A program made the position numbers and the translations under genes. A stretch of 10,209 nt of DNA from positions 1 through 10,209 of the forward strand of contig JAHWIM010000056.1 in assembly GCA_019322535.1 (NCBI GenBank), given 5' to 3'. Below are positions 1 to 6,250 of this stretch, piece after piece (the stretch's first letter is position 1; each line of letters starts with the position of its first letter). Source of the stretch: Candidatus Woesearchaeota archaeon. Its GTDB lineage: Archaea; Nanobdellota; Nanobdellia; Woesearchaeales; WJKL01. The notes beneath the pieces were generated by a model, which ran no database searches, was not told the DNA's origin, and saw nothing but the letters and a program-made list of their open reading frames with translations.

Positions 1-363
1 GGAAAAGAAGATGTTGTTGGAAGTAAGTTGTTGAAAGTTTTAGAATTTATTGAGACAAAATTAAAACAAAATGAGTTTAAGATTTATGAAAAAGGATGGA
101 AGTGGGATAAAAAGAAAAAAGCATTGTTTTGGTTTATTGTTGATAAAAAGAAATTAAGTGAATATGTTAAATGGTGTGGGCCTCCTGTTAAGAACAAATT
201 TCATGTTGCAAAGTTTAAGAAGAAGTATAAGAAAACTTTTGTTGAGAAAGGAAGAATTTGTGCAAAAATAAAAAGAGAATTTAGAGAAGCTGATGAGTTT
301 GTTAAGGAATTGATTAAGGATAAATATGTTAAAGAGAAAGTTAAGAAGATTTCTGTTCAGTAG
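1..363 (+). CDS. cca: CCA-adding enzyme (archaeal class I tRNA nucleotidyltransferase), 3' end only
   Basis: The frame is open from base 1, so this is the last 120 residues of a gene that starts left of the window. An apparent TTG start at 28 is internal. The product adds or repairs the 3' CCA of tRNA without a nucleic-acid template. What is visible would be the C-terminal tail region that holds the tRNA: a very Lys-rich stretch, then WCGPPV at about residues 58-63 of the fragment, followed by a KNKFHVAKFKKKYKK segment and a VEKGRICAKIKREF strand. This order (GPP, a basic helix, then a 'v.e.GR.yak.kR.f' strand) is what I recall of the archaeal family. The nucleotidyltransferase head is outside the window, so no catalytic residue can be checked. 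The last 23 bases overlap the 3' end of topA on the other strand. Confidence 0.78.
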   Translation, partial: GKEDVVGSKLLKVLEFIETKLKQNEFKIYEKGWKWDKKKKALFWFIVDKKKLSEYVKWCGPPVKNKFHVAKFKKKYKKTFVEKGRICAKIKREFREADEFVKELIKDKYVKEKVKKISVQ

Positions 364-2560
364 ATTCAACATATCTGCATTTTGGATATTGATCGCAAGC
401 AATGAAAGAGCCGTAAACTGATTTTCTAACTTTTAGCTTGCCTTTTTTGCATTTTGGGCATGTTTTTTCTATTTTGCCTGACTCAATTTCTTCCATTTCT
501 TTTAATTGTTCTTTTGAATATCCTTCTAGTTTTGATGGGCATTTTGGGTTGATGCAAATTTTTTGAGGCTGTTTTTTCTTTTTTATTACTAGGATTTTTG
601 GATGATTGCATAGTTCACAGATTTCTTTTGCTGGCTTACTTAATGCATTTGAAGGCAAAGAGAATGTTGTTTTGCAGTCTGGATATTTATTGCAAGCTAT
701 GAACATTCCGAATTTTCCTCTTCTTATTTGTAATACTCCTTTTTTGCAAACAGGGCAAGGACCTAGAGTTGAAAGTTCATCTCTTGTTTCTTTTTGTGCT
801 CCTGCTAATTCTTGACCAATTGCTTTTTCTTCTTTTTTGAACTGGTCTGAAATATTTTTTAAAACTTCTTTTGCTTCTTCGATTACTTCCTGGGGTTTTT
901 TCTTTTGTTCTTGAATCTGCTCCATCTCTACTTCAAAATGTCTTGTTAATGCTTCATCAATAATTTTTGGATTGTGTTTTTCTAATGTTTCAATTGTTGC
1001 AATTCCAAGACCTGTTGCTTGGACTTGTTTTCCAGTAACATAATGTCTTTGATGAAGTGTGTCAACAATTTGTGCTCTTGTTGCTTTTGTTCCTAGATTT
1101 TTTCTTTCTAGTTCTTTAATTATAGATGCTTCTGTAAATCTTTTTGGAGGCTGTGTTTCTTTCGAATGGAATATAATCTTTTTAACATCAATAATTTGGT
1201 TTTCTTTAACATCAGGAAGTTCTTCTTCTTTTAACATGACAAACCGACCATATAGTTTATGCCAACCAGGCTCTACTGTTGTTGTTCCTTTTGCAACAAA
1301 TGTTTCTTCCTTACAATCAATATTAACATTCATTGTCTGCCTTACTGCTGGATCTCCGAAAGTTGCAAGAAATCTTCTAGCAATTAAGTCATAGATATTT
1401 TCTTGTTCTTTTTTTAGGTCTTTTGGTTGAATTCCTGTTGGATAAATAGCAGGATGAGCTGGATCTGTTTTTTTGCCTTCATTTGGTTTTAATTGTTTTT
1501 TTCCTAGCAAAATTTTTGTTTCGTTTTTGTAATTTGGATTTTTTGATAAAGCTGTAATTATTTTTTTATAACCAATTTTAGCAGGAAGTTGTTGTGAAGA
1601 TGTTCTGGGATATGAGATACAACCTGAGGTATAAAGATCTTGAGCAATTGAAAGAGTTATTTTTGGAGAGATTCTTAATGTTCTATAAGCTTCTATCTGT
1701 AAAGAGGTTAAATCAAAAGGATTTGGAGGAGCTTGATTAAATTGTTTTTTCTTAACAGATTTTATTGTTGCTTTTTTTTCTGATTTTATTTTTTTGTAGA
1801 TTTTTTCTGCTTCTACTTTTTCCCAGAATTTATCTTTAACATGCCATGCATCAATTGCTTTTTTGTCTGCTTCTCCTAAAAGTTCAATCTGCCAATAAGG
1901 TTCTGGCTTAAATGCCTTTATTTCTTTTTCTTTGTCTACAATTAGTTTTAATGCTGGGCCTTGCACTCTTCCAGTTGACATTATTTTAAAGAAACCAGCT
2001 GTTTTTATTGCAATTGTTAATGCTCTTGATGTGTTTATACCATAAAACCAGTCTAACATATGTCTTGTTTCGCCTGCATTTGCCTGCCCCCAATCTAATG
2101 TCTTTGATTTATTCTCATAGGCTTCTATTAAATCTGGCTTTGTTAATGTTGAGAATTTCATTCTTGCTGCATCTTTTTGTTTGCAAGTATATCTTATTAT
2201 GTTTAAGCCAATTGTTTCACCTTCAATATCATAATCTGTTGCCACTGTGAACTCTTTTGCTTCTTTTGCTAGTTTTTTAATTGCATCAAGATATTTTTTT
2301 GAGAATTTAGCTGTTTTCTGGGTTTCGTGAATTGGTTTCCATTCAATGTCAAATGCAGGATATATCCATTTTTTGTTTTTTTCTGCCAGACCGTATAGAT
2401 GGCCAACAGCACATGCAACAACTATTTCTTTTCCTTTATGAGTTAGCTTGTAATATGGAACCTGCTTCATGTAGGTTTCTTTTTTTGGTGTTTTGTCGGC
2501 GAGAGCTTCAGCTATTTTTTTTGCTGCTGCTGGTTTTTCACAAATGATTAATTCATACAT
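341..2560 (-). CDS. topA: DNA topoisomerase I, type IA, archaeal, with three C-terminal zinc motifs
   Basis: The 739-residue product should relax negatively supercoiled DNA by nicking one strand through a 5'-phosphotyrosine. The TOPRIM domain opens the protein (ICEKPAAA, E8) and carries the metal triad in ATDYDIEGE (D109, D111, E113). STGRVQGPAL lies at 195-204. The nucleophile is Y317 in GCISYPRT. The archaeal FTEASIIKELERKNLGTKATRA block spans about 475-496. Three zinc motifs follow: C602/C605/C623/C629, C648/C651/C669/C674 and C701/C704/C722/C728. The first and third are typical topo zinc ribbons ('gkfGmFiaCnkYPdCk'). No helicase domain is present, so this is not reverse gyrase, which argues against a hyperthermophile but does not exclude one. 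The ATG at 2560 is chosen because MYELIICEKP is the canonical N-terminus and a minus-strand TATA box lies about 28 bases upstream, implying a leaderless mRNA. Its 3' end overlaps cca. Confidence 0.97.
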   Translation of the reverse strand: MYELIICEKPAAAKKIAEALADKTPKKETYMKQVPYYKLTHKGKEIVVACAVGHLYGLAEKNKKWIYPAFDIEWKPIHETQKTAKFSKKYLDAIKKLAKEAKEFTVATDYDIEGETIGLNIIRYTCKQKDAARMKFSTLTKPDLIEAYENKSKTLDWGQANAGETRHMLDWFYGINTSRALTIAIKTAGFFKIMSTGRVQGPALKLIVDKEKEIKAFKPEPYWQIELLGEADKKAIDAWHVKDKFWEKVEAEKIYKKIKSEKKATIKSVKKKQFNQAPPNPFDLTSLQIEAYRTLRISPKITLSIAQDLYTSGCISYPRTSSQQLPAKIGYKKIITALSKNPNYKNETKILLGKKQLKPNEGKKTDPAHPAIYPTGIQPKDLKKEQENIYDLIARRFLATFGDPAVRQTMNVNIDCKEETFVAKGTTTVEPGWHKLYGRFVMLKEEELPDVKENQIIDVKKIIFHSKETQPPKRFTEASIIKELERKNLGTKATRAQIVDTLHQRHYVTGKQVQATGLGIATIETLEKHNPKIIDEALTRHFEVEMEQIQEQKKKPQEVIEEAKEVLKNISDQFKKEEKAIGQELAGAQKETRDELSTLGPCPVCKKGVLQIRRGKFGMFIACNKYPDCKTTFSLPSNALSKPAKEICELCNHPKILVIKKKKQPQKICINPKCPSKLEGYSKEQLKEMEEIESGKIEKTCPKCKKGKLKVRKSVYGSFIACDQYPKCRYVESTEQKSS

Positions 2561-2584
2561 AATTTTTTCAGAATTGGAAAGATG

Positions 2585-2592
2585 TATAAAAA
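2585..2592 (-). promoter_or_regulatory. TATA box of topA
   Basis: The minus strand reads TTTTTATA, centred about 28 bases before the topA ATG. That places the predicted transcript start at or next to the start codon, and no Shine-Dalgarno sequence precedes it, so a leaderless mRNA is inferred. Confidence 0.55.
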
Positions 2593-2613
2593 CCTTTGGA
2601 TTTAATGAAAAAA

Positions 2614-2621
2614 TTTATAAT
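2614..2621 (+). promoter_or_regulatory. TATA box of nurA
   Basis: TTTATAAT is preceded by an A-rich GAAAAAA stretch that fits a TFB recognition element. Its centre is 26-27 bases before the ATG at 2644, so the mRNA is predicted to begin at that ATG. This distance is the main reason for preferring ATG 2644 over the in-frame TTG at 2635. Confidence 0.6.
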
Positions 2622-2643
2622 TATATCTTAATTCTTGATTAAG

Positions 2644-3621
2644 ATGGATGAAGTTATTTCTGAAGTGATAAGTTCCTTGAATAAAAAAGTTGGTAATAAA
2701 AATAATTTAAAGCTTCCTAAAGATGATTTTATAAAAATTAATAAAATAGATTCTGACAAAAAAATTGCTTTTGTTGATGGTGGAAATTCTGAGTTATTAA
2801 AAGCAAATAATTTTTCTTTGCAGATGATTAGGGTTTTTGGAGTTATTTTTCAGAATAATAAAAAAATAAAATCCTTGAAAAATGAATTTTTTTTATTGGC
2901 ACATTCTAAATCTGAAGGGGATAAAATAAATTATGGAGTTGAAATCTTTCAGATAAAGGGCGATAGATTAGTTAATGAAAACGATTTAGTATTTGATTCT
3001 TTTGATGAAACAATTAAAGAAGGCATTAACAGAGCAGAGATTTCGAAGATTGGAGAAGTTGGAAGAAGATTTGCTGAATTAAGTTTTGCTAAAATTGTTT
3101 GTGATGAATTGAATAAAGGAGATATTTTAATTTTAGATGGAAATCTTAGAATAAGTTATAAGAATGAAAATAATTATTTGAATAAATTAAAAGAGAAAGA
3201 CGTTTTTGTTTGTGGTTTAGCAAAAAGTTCTCAAATTTTTAGTAAAAATGGAGATTGTTTGATTGGTGATTTAGGAGTTATTGGAAATGATATCAATTAT
3301 CCTTGGTATTTCAAAGTTAAAGATAATTTATTTGCAGTTAAACTTAATAAAAATAGCAAGTATATATTTGAATTTGAAATTGTTAATGCTTTTAAAATTA
3401 ATGAAGTTTTGGGATGTTTGATTAGCAACTGTAATGATGCTGTTTTTCCTGGATATCCTTATGGATTAATAGTTGCTGATGAGTTTGCAAGAATTAGTAA
3501 TAAAGAAAAAGAATATTTAATTAATTTGTTTAAAGTAAAAGCAGGTAAAAATTGGAAAGAAATTGAAAAATACCTTAATTCGGTGAATTCTCATGCTATT
3601 TTGGACAAAATAAGTTTTTAG
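2644..3621 (+). CDS. nurA: NurA-domain nuclease
   Basis: The 325-residue product matches the NurA fold, a manganese-dependent nuclease that normally works with the HerA translocase and Mre11-Rad50 to resect DNA ends into 3' overhangs. Visible family marks, numbered from ATG 2644, are IAFVDGGNSE (D45), a mid-region RRFAELSFAK (E145), ILDGNLR (D165), the C-terminal VFPGYPYGLIVADEFARIS (D279) and the closing SHAILD (H317, D321). The acidic residues are the expected metal ligands; the exact assignment is by family analogy. The length is at the short end for the family. An in-frame TTG nine bases upstream is less likely to be the start, because the TATA spacing points to a leaderless ATG. No herA, mre11 or rad50 lies nearby. 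The gene diverges from topA, sharing an 83-bp control region. Confidence 0.85.
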   Translation: MDEVISEVISSLNKKVGNKNNLKLPKDDFIKINKIDSDKKIAFVDGGNSELLKANNFSLQMIRVFGVIFQNNKKIKSLKNEFFLLAHSKSEGDKINYGVEIFQIKGDRLVNENDLVFDSFDETIKEGINRAEISKIGEVGRRFAELSFAKIVCDELNKGDILILDGNLRISYKNENNYLNKLKEKDVFVCGLAKSSQIFSKNGDCLIGDLGVIGNDINYPWYFKVKDNLFAVKLNKNSKYIFEFEIVNAFKINEVLGCLISNCNDAVFPGYPYGLIVADEFARISNKEKEYLINLFKVKAGKNWKEIEKYLNSVNSHAILDKISF

Positions 3622-3643
3622 CATTTTAAAATAGTAACTAACT

Positions 3644-3651
3644 TTTATAAA
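3644..3651 (+). promoter_or_regulatory. TATA box of membrane-protein gene 3733
   Basis: TTTATAAA lies in the 111-bp gap after nurA. A start about 26 bases on (around 3672-3674) gives a leader of about 60 nt that begins just before the 5' arm of the hairpin at 3677. Unlike its neighbours, this gene would have a real 5' UTR. Confidence 0.5.
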
Positions 3652-3676
3652 ATATATTTACTAAAACTAAGAAAAG

Positions 3677-3709
3677 TTAGGGAGTTTTAATAGTATTTCA
3701 ACTTCCTAA
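3677..3709 (+). promoter_or_regulatory. Leader hairpin (candidate antisequestor) upstream of gene 3733
   Basis: Bases 3677-3686 (TTAGGGAGTT) pair with 3700-3709 (AACTTCCTAA). This gives ten base pairs with one G-U wobble and a 13-nt loop. The 5' arm resembles a Shine-Dalgarno sequence. The 3' arm is an anti-Shine-Dalgarno that can pair instead with the true ribosome site at 3719-3725. The pairing is read directly; the switching role is inferred. Confidence 0.5.
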
Positions 3710-3725
3710 AAAAATTAAAGGAGGT
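3701..3725 (+). promoter_or_regulatory. Shine-Dalgarno site with adjacent sequestering arm
   Basis: AAAGGAGGT at 3717-3725 is a strong ribosome binding site ending eight bases before the ATG at 3733. The upstream ACTTCCT (3701-3707) can pair with AGGAGGT (3719-3725): seven pairs, one of them G-U, with an 11-nt A-rich loop. That would bury the site completely. It is mutually exclusive with the hairpin at 3677-3709 because both use the same central arm. Confidence 0.55.
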
Positions 3726-3732
3726 TATAAAT

Positions 3733-4092
3733 ATGGCTAGCCAAGTAGGAAAATGGGCTTTTTTAATCGGCGTAGTTCTTGCAGTAATAACTGGTATTGG
3801 CGCAGGCCTTGCCCAAGAATGGGGAGCTAATCCTTGGTTAATGCTACTATTAGTAGTGTTGGGATTGGTTGTAGGTTTTGTGAACATTACTGCAAAAGAA
3901 GTAAAGGGTTTCTTGATAGCATCAGTTGCTCTGCTTGTTGCTGGAACAGCAAATTTGTCTACTGTAAATACCTTGGTTCCTTCATTAGGAAGCATCCTCG
4001 AAGGAATAGTAAACATGGTTATTTATGTAGTAGCACCAGCAGCTTTGATAGTATGTTTAAGAGCAATTTATGGATTTGCTGCTGAGAAATAA
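3733..4092 (+). CDS. Small four-helix membrane protein of unknown function (paralogue of 5815-6165)
   Basis: This is a 119-residue hydrophobic protein with four predicted membrane segments at about 8-27, 35-53, 59-75 and 90-111. There is no cleavable signal peptide. I do not recognise a named family. It is clearly homologous to the product of 5815-6165: the shared core is LGLVVGFVNITAKE (residues 43-56), with invariant V-G-F, N, T, K and E, then FLIASVALLVA, and near the end VIYVVAPAALIV. The conserved polar N51, K55 and E56 sit at the end of the second helix, suggesting a functional loop. The ATG is fixed by a strong Shine-Dalgarno sequence. The gene stands alone: its own TATA box and structured leader lie upstream and a long T-run follows. 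A well-expressed, perhaps structural or bioenergetic, membrane component would fit, but that is a guess. Confidence 0.85.
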   Translation: MASQVGKWAFLIGVVLAVITGIGAGLAQEWGANPWLMLLLVVLGLVVGFVNITAKEVKGFLIASVALLVAGTANLSTVNTLVPSLGSILEGIVNMVIYVVAPAALIVCLRAIYGFAAEK

Positions 4093-4122
4093 GGTTTTTA
4101 TTTTTTTTATTTTTTTATTTAT
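4093..4122 (+). terminator. T-rich terminator after gene 3733
   Basis: Directly after the stop codon the strand carries GGTTTTTA followed by runs of eight and seven T separated by single A. Archaeal RNA polymerase terminates on such U-tracts without needing a hairpin. The stop codon of the convergent glycosyltransferase gene (4115-4117) lies inside this tract. Confidence 0.65.
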
Positions 4123-5656
4123 CTCTTCTTAAAATTATTATCTCTGTTTTTTCTATGTAGTCATCATAATAATCAATATATGAACCATTAAATTCTTTTA
4201 AAAAATCTTCTCTGACTTTTATAGTTCGATTATTAGGAACACACTCTTTGCTAAAATTTTGTTTATAGGTTTTAAATAAAGTGAAATTGAGTGATTTAAG
4301 ATAGATTCCTGTTTCTGATAAAGAACGATTATTATTTAAAAACCAAAAAAGATCGGTTCTATAGGTGCTTAACCATCTTTGCCGAATAATTAGATAACTA
4401 GGTTTATAATCTTCATATTTTTTAGAATAAGAATAACCAGTATGTGTATAGTTATATGCTTTATTTGAATAAAATCGTAATAGTCTATAACTTTGCGTAT
4501 TCATATAAATAGAGGAATTTCTTGGAATATCTTTAGAAACGTCTTGATACAAATTATTCCAATGAGGGAAACAATTTGATTGATTGGAAGAGTTTATTAA
4601 AAATGCTAAAAATAAAAAGAAAACCAAAAAAATGACTATATTTTTTAAAATTTTCTTTAAGTTTATCTTTTCAAAATAACTGATTACATCATTTAATGTT
4701 AATGAAATAAATAGAATTATACCGGGAAATATCAATAGAAGATGTCTGAGATCATATTCTTCATAAGGATAAAACAAAATAAGTAAGGGAGCAATAATCA
4801 CTACCCAACTAACCAAAACAAAATATGTTTCCTTATACTTTACCATATTTTTGATATTAATAAAAACCAAAATAAAAAAAAGTGATAAAAAACATATTAA
4901 TCTAATATGTTCTAATAGAAAACTTAAATAAAAAGTAGAATAATTGAGTTCAACAGACTTCCAATAAAAATGGATTATGAAGATAGTTATTGAAAAGATT
5001 AAAACTAAAAAAAGTATACTTCTTCCAAATTTTTTCTTATTAAGATTATAGCGTTTAAATAAAAATAAAATTACTAAAAAAGGAAGTATTACTATACTAA
5101 CTCGTTTTGTTAATAAGAAAGCTACTAGAAATAATCCAAATAAAAAAGGCTTTTTTTTAATATCAAAAAAATAGTATAAAGTTAACATAAAAAAAATGAT
5201 AAGAGACACATCTAGATATAAACGATTTATAAAATAATCATTTGAGAGTTTAATTGCTAAAAAGATAGCAGATAATAACCCAACAAATTCATTTTTTATT
5301 TTTTTTCCAAGAAGATAAATTATGATTAAACTGAAAATAAATAAAAATTTAGGAAAAGCTATAATTATCAATTTAAATGGCAAGAAAATATCTAGTATAG
5401 CAACAAAAGAAGAAATTAAAGGAGGGTGTCCCTCCCACGCTTCATTTGTCAATAGATAGCTTGGATTTTCGTAGATTTTCTGAGCTTTCCAAGCATAAAG
5501 AGCTTCATCAGAAATCATTGAATTATAAGTAATCTTATCTAGGGTAAAATAAGATAAAAAGATAATCACTATAATTAAAATGAATGGATATGGATTCTTA
5601 AGGTAACTCTTAAATTTATTTTTAATATCCTGTGTTTTATTCCTCTTCTTTTTCAT
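4115..5656 (-). CDS. GT-C membrane glycosyltransferase, family 39 (PMT/ArnT)-like
   Basis: This is a 513-residue polytopic protein with roughly ten or eleven membrane segments between residues 23 and 355, then a soluble C-terminal part of about 155 residues. Such enzymes transfer a sugar from a polyprenyl-phosphate donor to a protein or lipid on the outer face of the membrane. The first external loop has the GT39-type acidic pair in ISDEALYAWKA (D50, E51) and the EGHPPL motif (75-80). The second acidic site is RLYLD (D149), and YDLRHLLLIFPG (R304) matches the conserved Arg before a late helix. The acceptor cannot be told from sequence. The start at 5656 has a minus-strand TATA box about 28 bases upstream, implying a leaderless mRNA. 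The gene is inserted antisense between two paralogous membrane-protein genes and seems even richer in A+T than its neighbours. A different GT-C family (GT83-like) is possible. Confidence 0.85.
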   Translation of the reverse strand: MKKKRNKTQDIKNKFKSYLKNPYPFILIIVIIFLSYFTLDKITYNSMISDEALYAWKAQKIYENPSYLLTNEAWEGHPPLISSFVAILDIFLPFKLIIIAFPKFLFIFSLIIIYLLGKKIKNEFVGLLSAIFLAIKLSNDYFINRLYLDVSLIIFFMLTLYYFFDIKKKPFLFGLFLVAFLLTKRVSIVILPFLVILFLFKRYNLNKKKFGRSILFLVLIFSITIFIIHFYWKSVELNYSTFYLSFLLEHIRLICFLSLFFILVFINIKNMVKYKETYFVLVSWVVIIAPLLILFYPYEEYDLRHLLLIFPGIILFISLTLNDVISYFEKINLKKILKNIVIFLVFFLFLAFLINSSNQSNCFPHWNNLYQDVSKDIPRNSSIYMNTQSYRLLRFYSNKAYNYTHTGYSYSKKYEDYKPSYLIIRQRWLSTYRTDLFWFLNNNRSLSETGIYLKSLNFTLFKTYKQNFSKECVPNNRTIKVREDFLKEFNGSYIDYYDDYIEKTEIIILRRDK

Positions 5657-5679
5657 TAAATATATATGCTAGACCTAAG

Positions 5680-5689
5680 TTTAAATATT
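5680..5689 (-). promoter_or_regulatory. TATA box of the GT-C glycosyltransferase gene
   Basis: The minus strand reads AATATTTAAA, centred 28-29 bases before the ATG at 5656, and no Shine-Dalgarno sequence precedes that ATG. The 158-bp spacer also holds the plus-strand promoter of 5815, so it is a divergent control region. Confidence 0.45.
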
Positions 5690-5704
5690 TTTTTATTCAA
5701 AACA

Positions 5705-5712
5705 TTTAAATA
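5705..5712 (+). promoter_or_regulatory. Probable TATA box of membrane-protein gene 5815
   Basis: TTTAAATA, preceded by an A-rich CAAAACA stretch, would start transcription near 5735. That gives a leader of about 80 nt containing all elements of the structure at 5748-5808. Other A/T-rich boxes in the spacer are possible, so the exact start is uncertain. Confidence 0.4.
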
Positions 5713-5747
5713 CTAGAAATCTAATTATTGTATTAATCTTATTTATT

Positions 5748-5808
5748 AAAAGAGGCAGCGTAAAAACTTTGTTTTTACTGGTCTCTTTTTTATGAATAAA
5801 AAAGAGGT
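5748..5808 (+). promoter_or_regulatory. Candidate translational switch in the leader of gene 5815
   Basis: Three stems can be drawn. First, GTAAAAAC (5760-5767) pairs perfectly with GTTTTTAC (5771-5778) around a TTT loop. Second, AAAAGAG (5748-5754) pairs with CTCTTTT (5783-5789), enclosing the first stem. Third, CTCTTTTTTA (5783-5792) pairs perfectly with TAAAAAAGAG (5797-5806) around a TGAA tetraloop, extendable by two wobble pairs, and this buries the ribosome site GAGGTGA (5804-5810). The second and third stems compete for the same CTCTTTT arm, and AAAAGAGG at 5748-5755 mimics the real site at 5800-5807. Because the first stem is followed by a T-run (5786-5791), an attenuator that terminates transcription is an alternative reading. 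The pairings are seen; the function is inferred. Confidence 0.55.
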
Positions 5809-5814
5809 GATTAA

Positions 5815-6165
5815 ATGGCTAAAAAAGAAGCAGATCTTACTAAGATGGGACATTATTCTTTTATAGCAGGATTGATTATAGCTGTTGTTGTTGCACTTTT
5901 GCCCCAGCTAAGAGGAGATGTTGCTGTTTGGATAATGGTAATTCTAGGAGTGATTGTTGGTTTTTTAAACGTAACATCAAAAGAAACTACTCCATTCTTA
6001 GTTGCTACAGTAGCATTGATTATAGCTAGTTCAGCTAGTGCTCTTAGTTTGTCAGCAATCTGGACTGGATTAACTGCAATGTTAGGTAATGTTATTATCT
6101 TCGTAGCACCAGCAGCAATAGTAGTTGCAATTAAATCAGTATTTGTTCTTGCTGAGACAAAATAA
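5815..6165 (+). CDS. Small four-helix membrane protein of unknown function (paralogue of 3733-4092)
   Basis: This is a 116-residue protein with a short charged N-terminus (MAKKEADLTK) and four predicted membrane segments at about 14-29, 36-54, 60-76 and 88-111. It shares with its paralogue the core LGVIVGFLNVTSKE (44-57), the FLVATVALIIA helix and the VIIFVAPAAIVV segment near the C-terminus. Conservation is highest around N52, K56 and E57. No named family is recognised. The ATG follows a clear ribosome site, GAGGTGA, with four bases between. The leader is structured in the same competing-stem way as the paralogue's, though by different sequences. T-runs follow the stop. The two copies lie about 1.7 kb apart on the same strand, separated by an antisense glycosyltransferase. 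An old duplication with later insertion of the glycosyltransferase would explain this, but tandem origin is not proven. Confidence 0.85.
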   Translation: MAKKEADLTKMGHYSFIAGLIIAVVVALLPQLRGDVAVWIMVILGVIVGFLNVTSKETTPFLVATVALIIASSASALSLSAIWTGLTAMLGNVIIFVAPAAIVVAIKSVFVLAETK

Positions 6166-6170
6166 AATAA

Positions 6171-6190
6171 TTTATTTTTTTCTTTTTTTT
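6171..6190 (+). terminator. T-rich terminator after gene 5815
   Basis: A tract of TTTA, seven T, C and eight T starts within ten bases of the stop codon. This is the usual form of an archaeal U-tract terminator and separates this gene from the aldolase promoter. Confidence 0.6.
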
Positions 6191-6210
6191 ATTAATTTCT
6201 TTTAATAAAC

Positions 6211-6218
6211 TTTATATA
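6211..6218 (+). promoter_or_regulatory. TATA box of the aldolase gene
   Basis: TTTATATA is centred about 41 bases before the GTG at 6256. Transcription is predicted to start near 6241, leaving a leader of only about 15 nt, which is just long enough to carry the GAGGTG ribosome site. Confidence 0.55.
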
Positions 6219-6244
6219 GTATTGTTTCTAGAATTTATAAAAAA

Positions 6245-6250
6245 GAGGTG
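6245..6250 (+). promoter_or_regulatory. Ribosome binding site fixing the GTG start of the aldolase gene
   Basis: GAGGTG ends five bases before GTG 6256 and justifies this non-ATG start. The surrounding 15 bases (6237-6251) are identical to those around the ribosome site of gene 5815 (5796-5810), but here no upstream anti-Shine-Dalgarno arm lies within the predicted transcript. Confidence 0.65.

Noticed and set aside
154..402. Minus-strand frame opposite the cca fragment
   Set aside because: It overlaps the topA end in a different frame, and its Asn/Phe/Leu-rich product simply mirrors the Lys/Glu codons of cca.
2635..2643. TTG start three codons upstream of the nurA ATG
   Set aside because: The TATA box at 2614-2621 puts the transcript start at about 2643-2644, so the TTG would lie outside the mRNA; the gain is only three residues.
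3687..4016. Open frame on the minus strand covering membrane-protein gene 3733
   Set aside because: It is a shadow of the plus-strand gene: the plus frame has a strong ribosome site and a homologue in the window, while the antisense product is low in family-like features.
5760..5778. GTAAAAACTTTGTTTTTAC palindrome as an integration site or plain terminator
   Set aside because: No integrase gene or duplicated attachment sequence is in the window, and it lies inside the predicted leader upstream of a gene, so a leader structure or attenuator explains it better.
5792..5868. Short upstream reading frame starting at ATG 5792 and overlapping gene 5815
   Set aside because: No ribosome site precedes it, its first codons are the A-run and the Shine-Dalgarno sequence of the real gene, and the product shows no sensible protein pattern.
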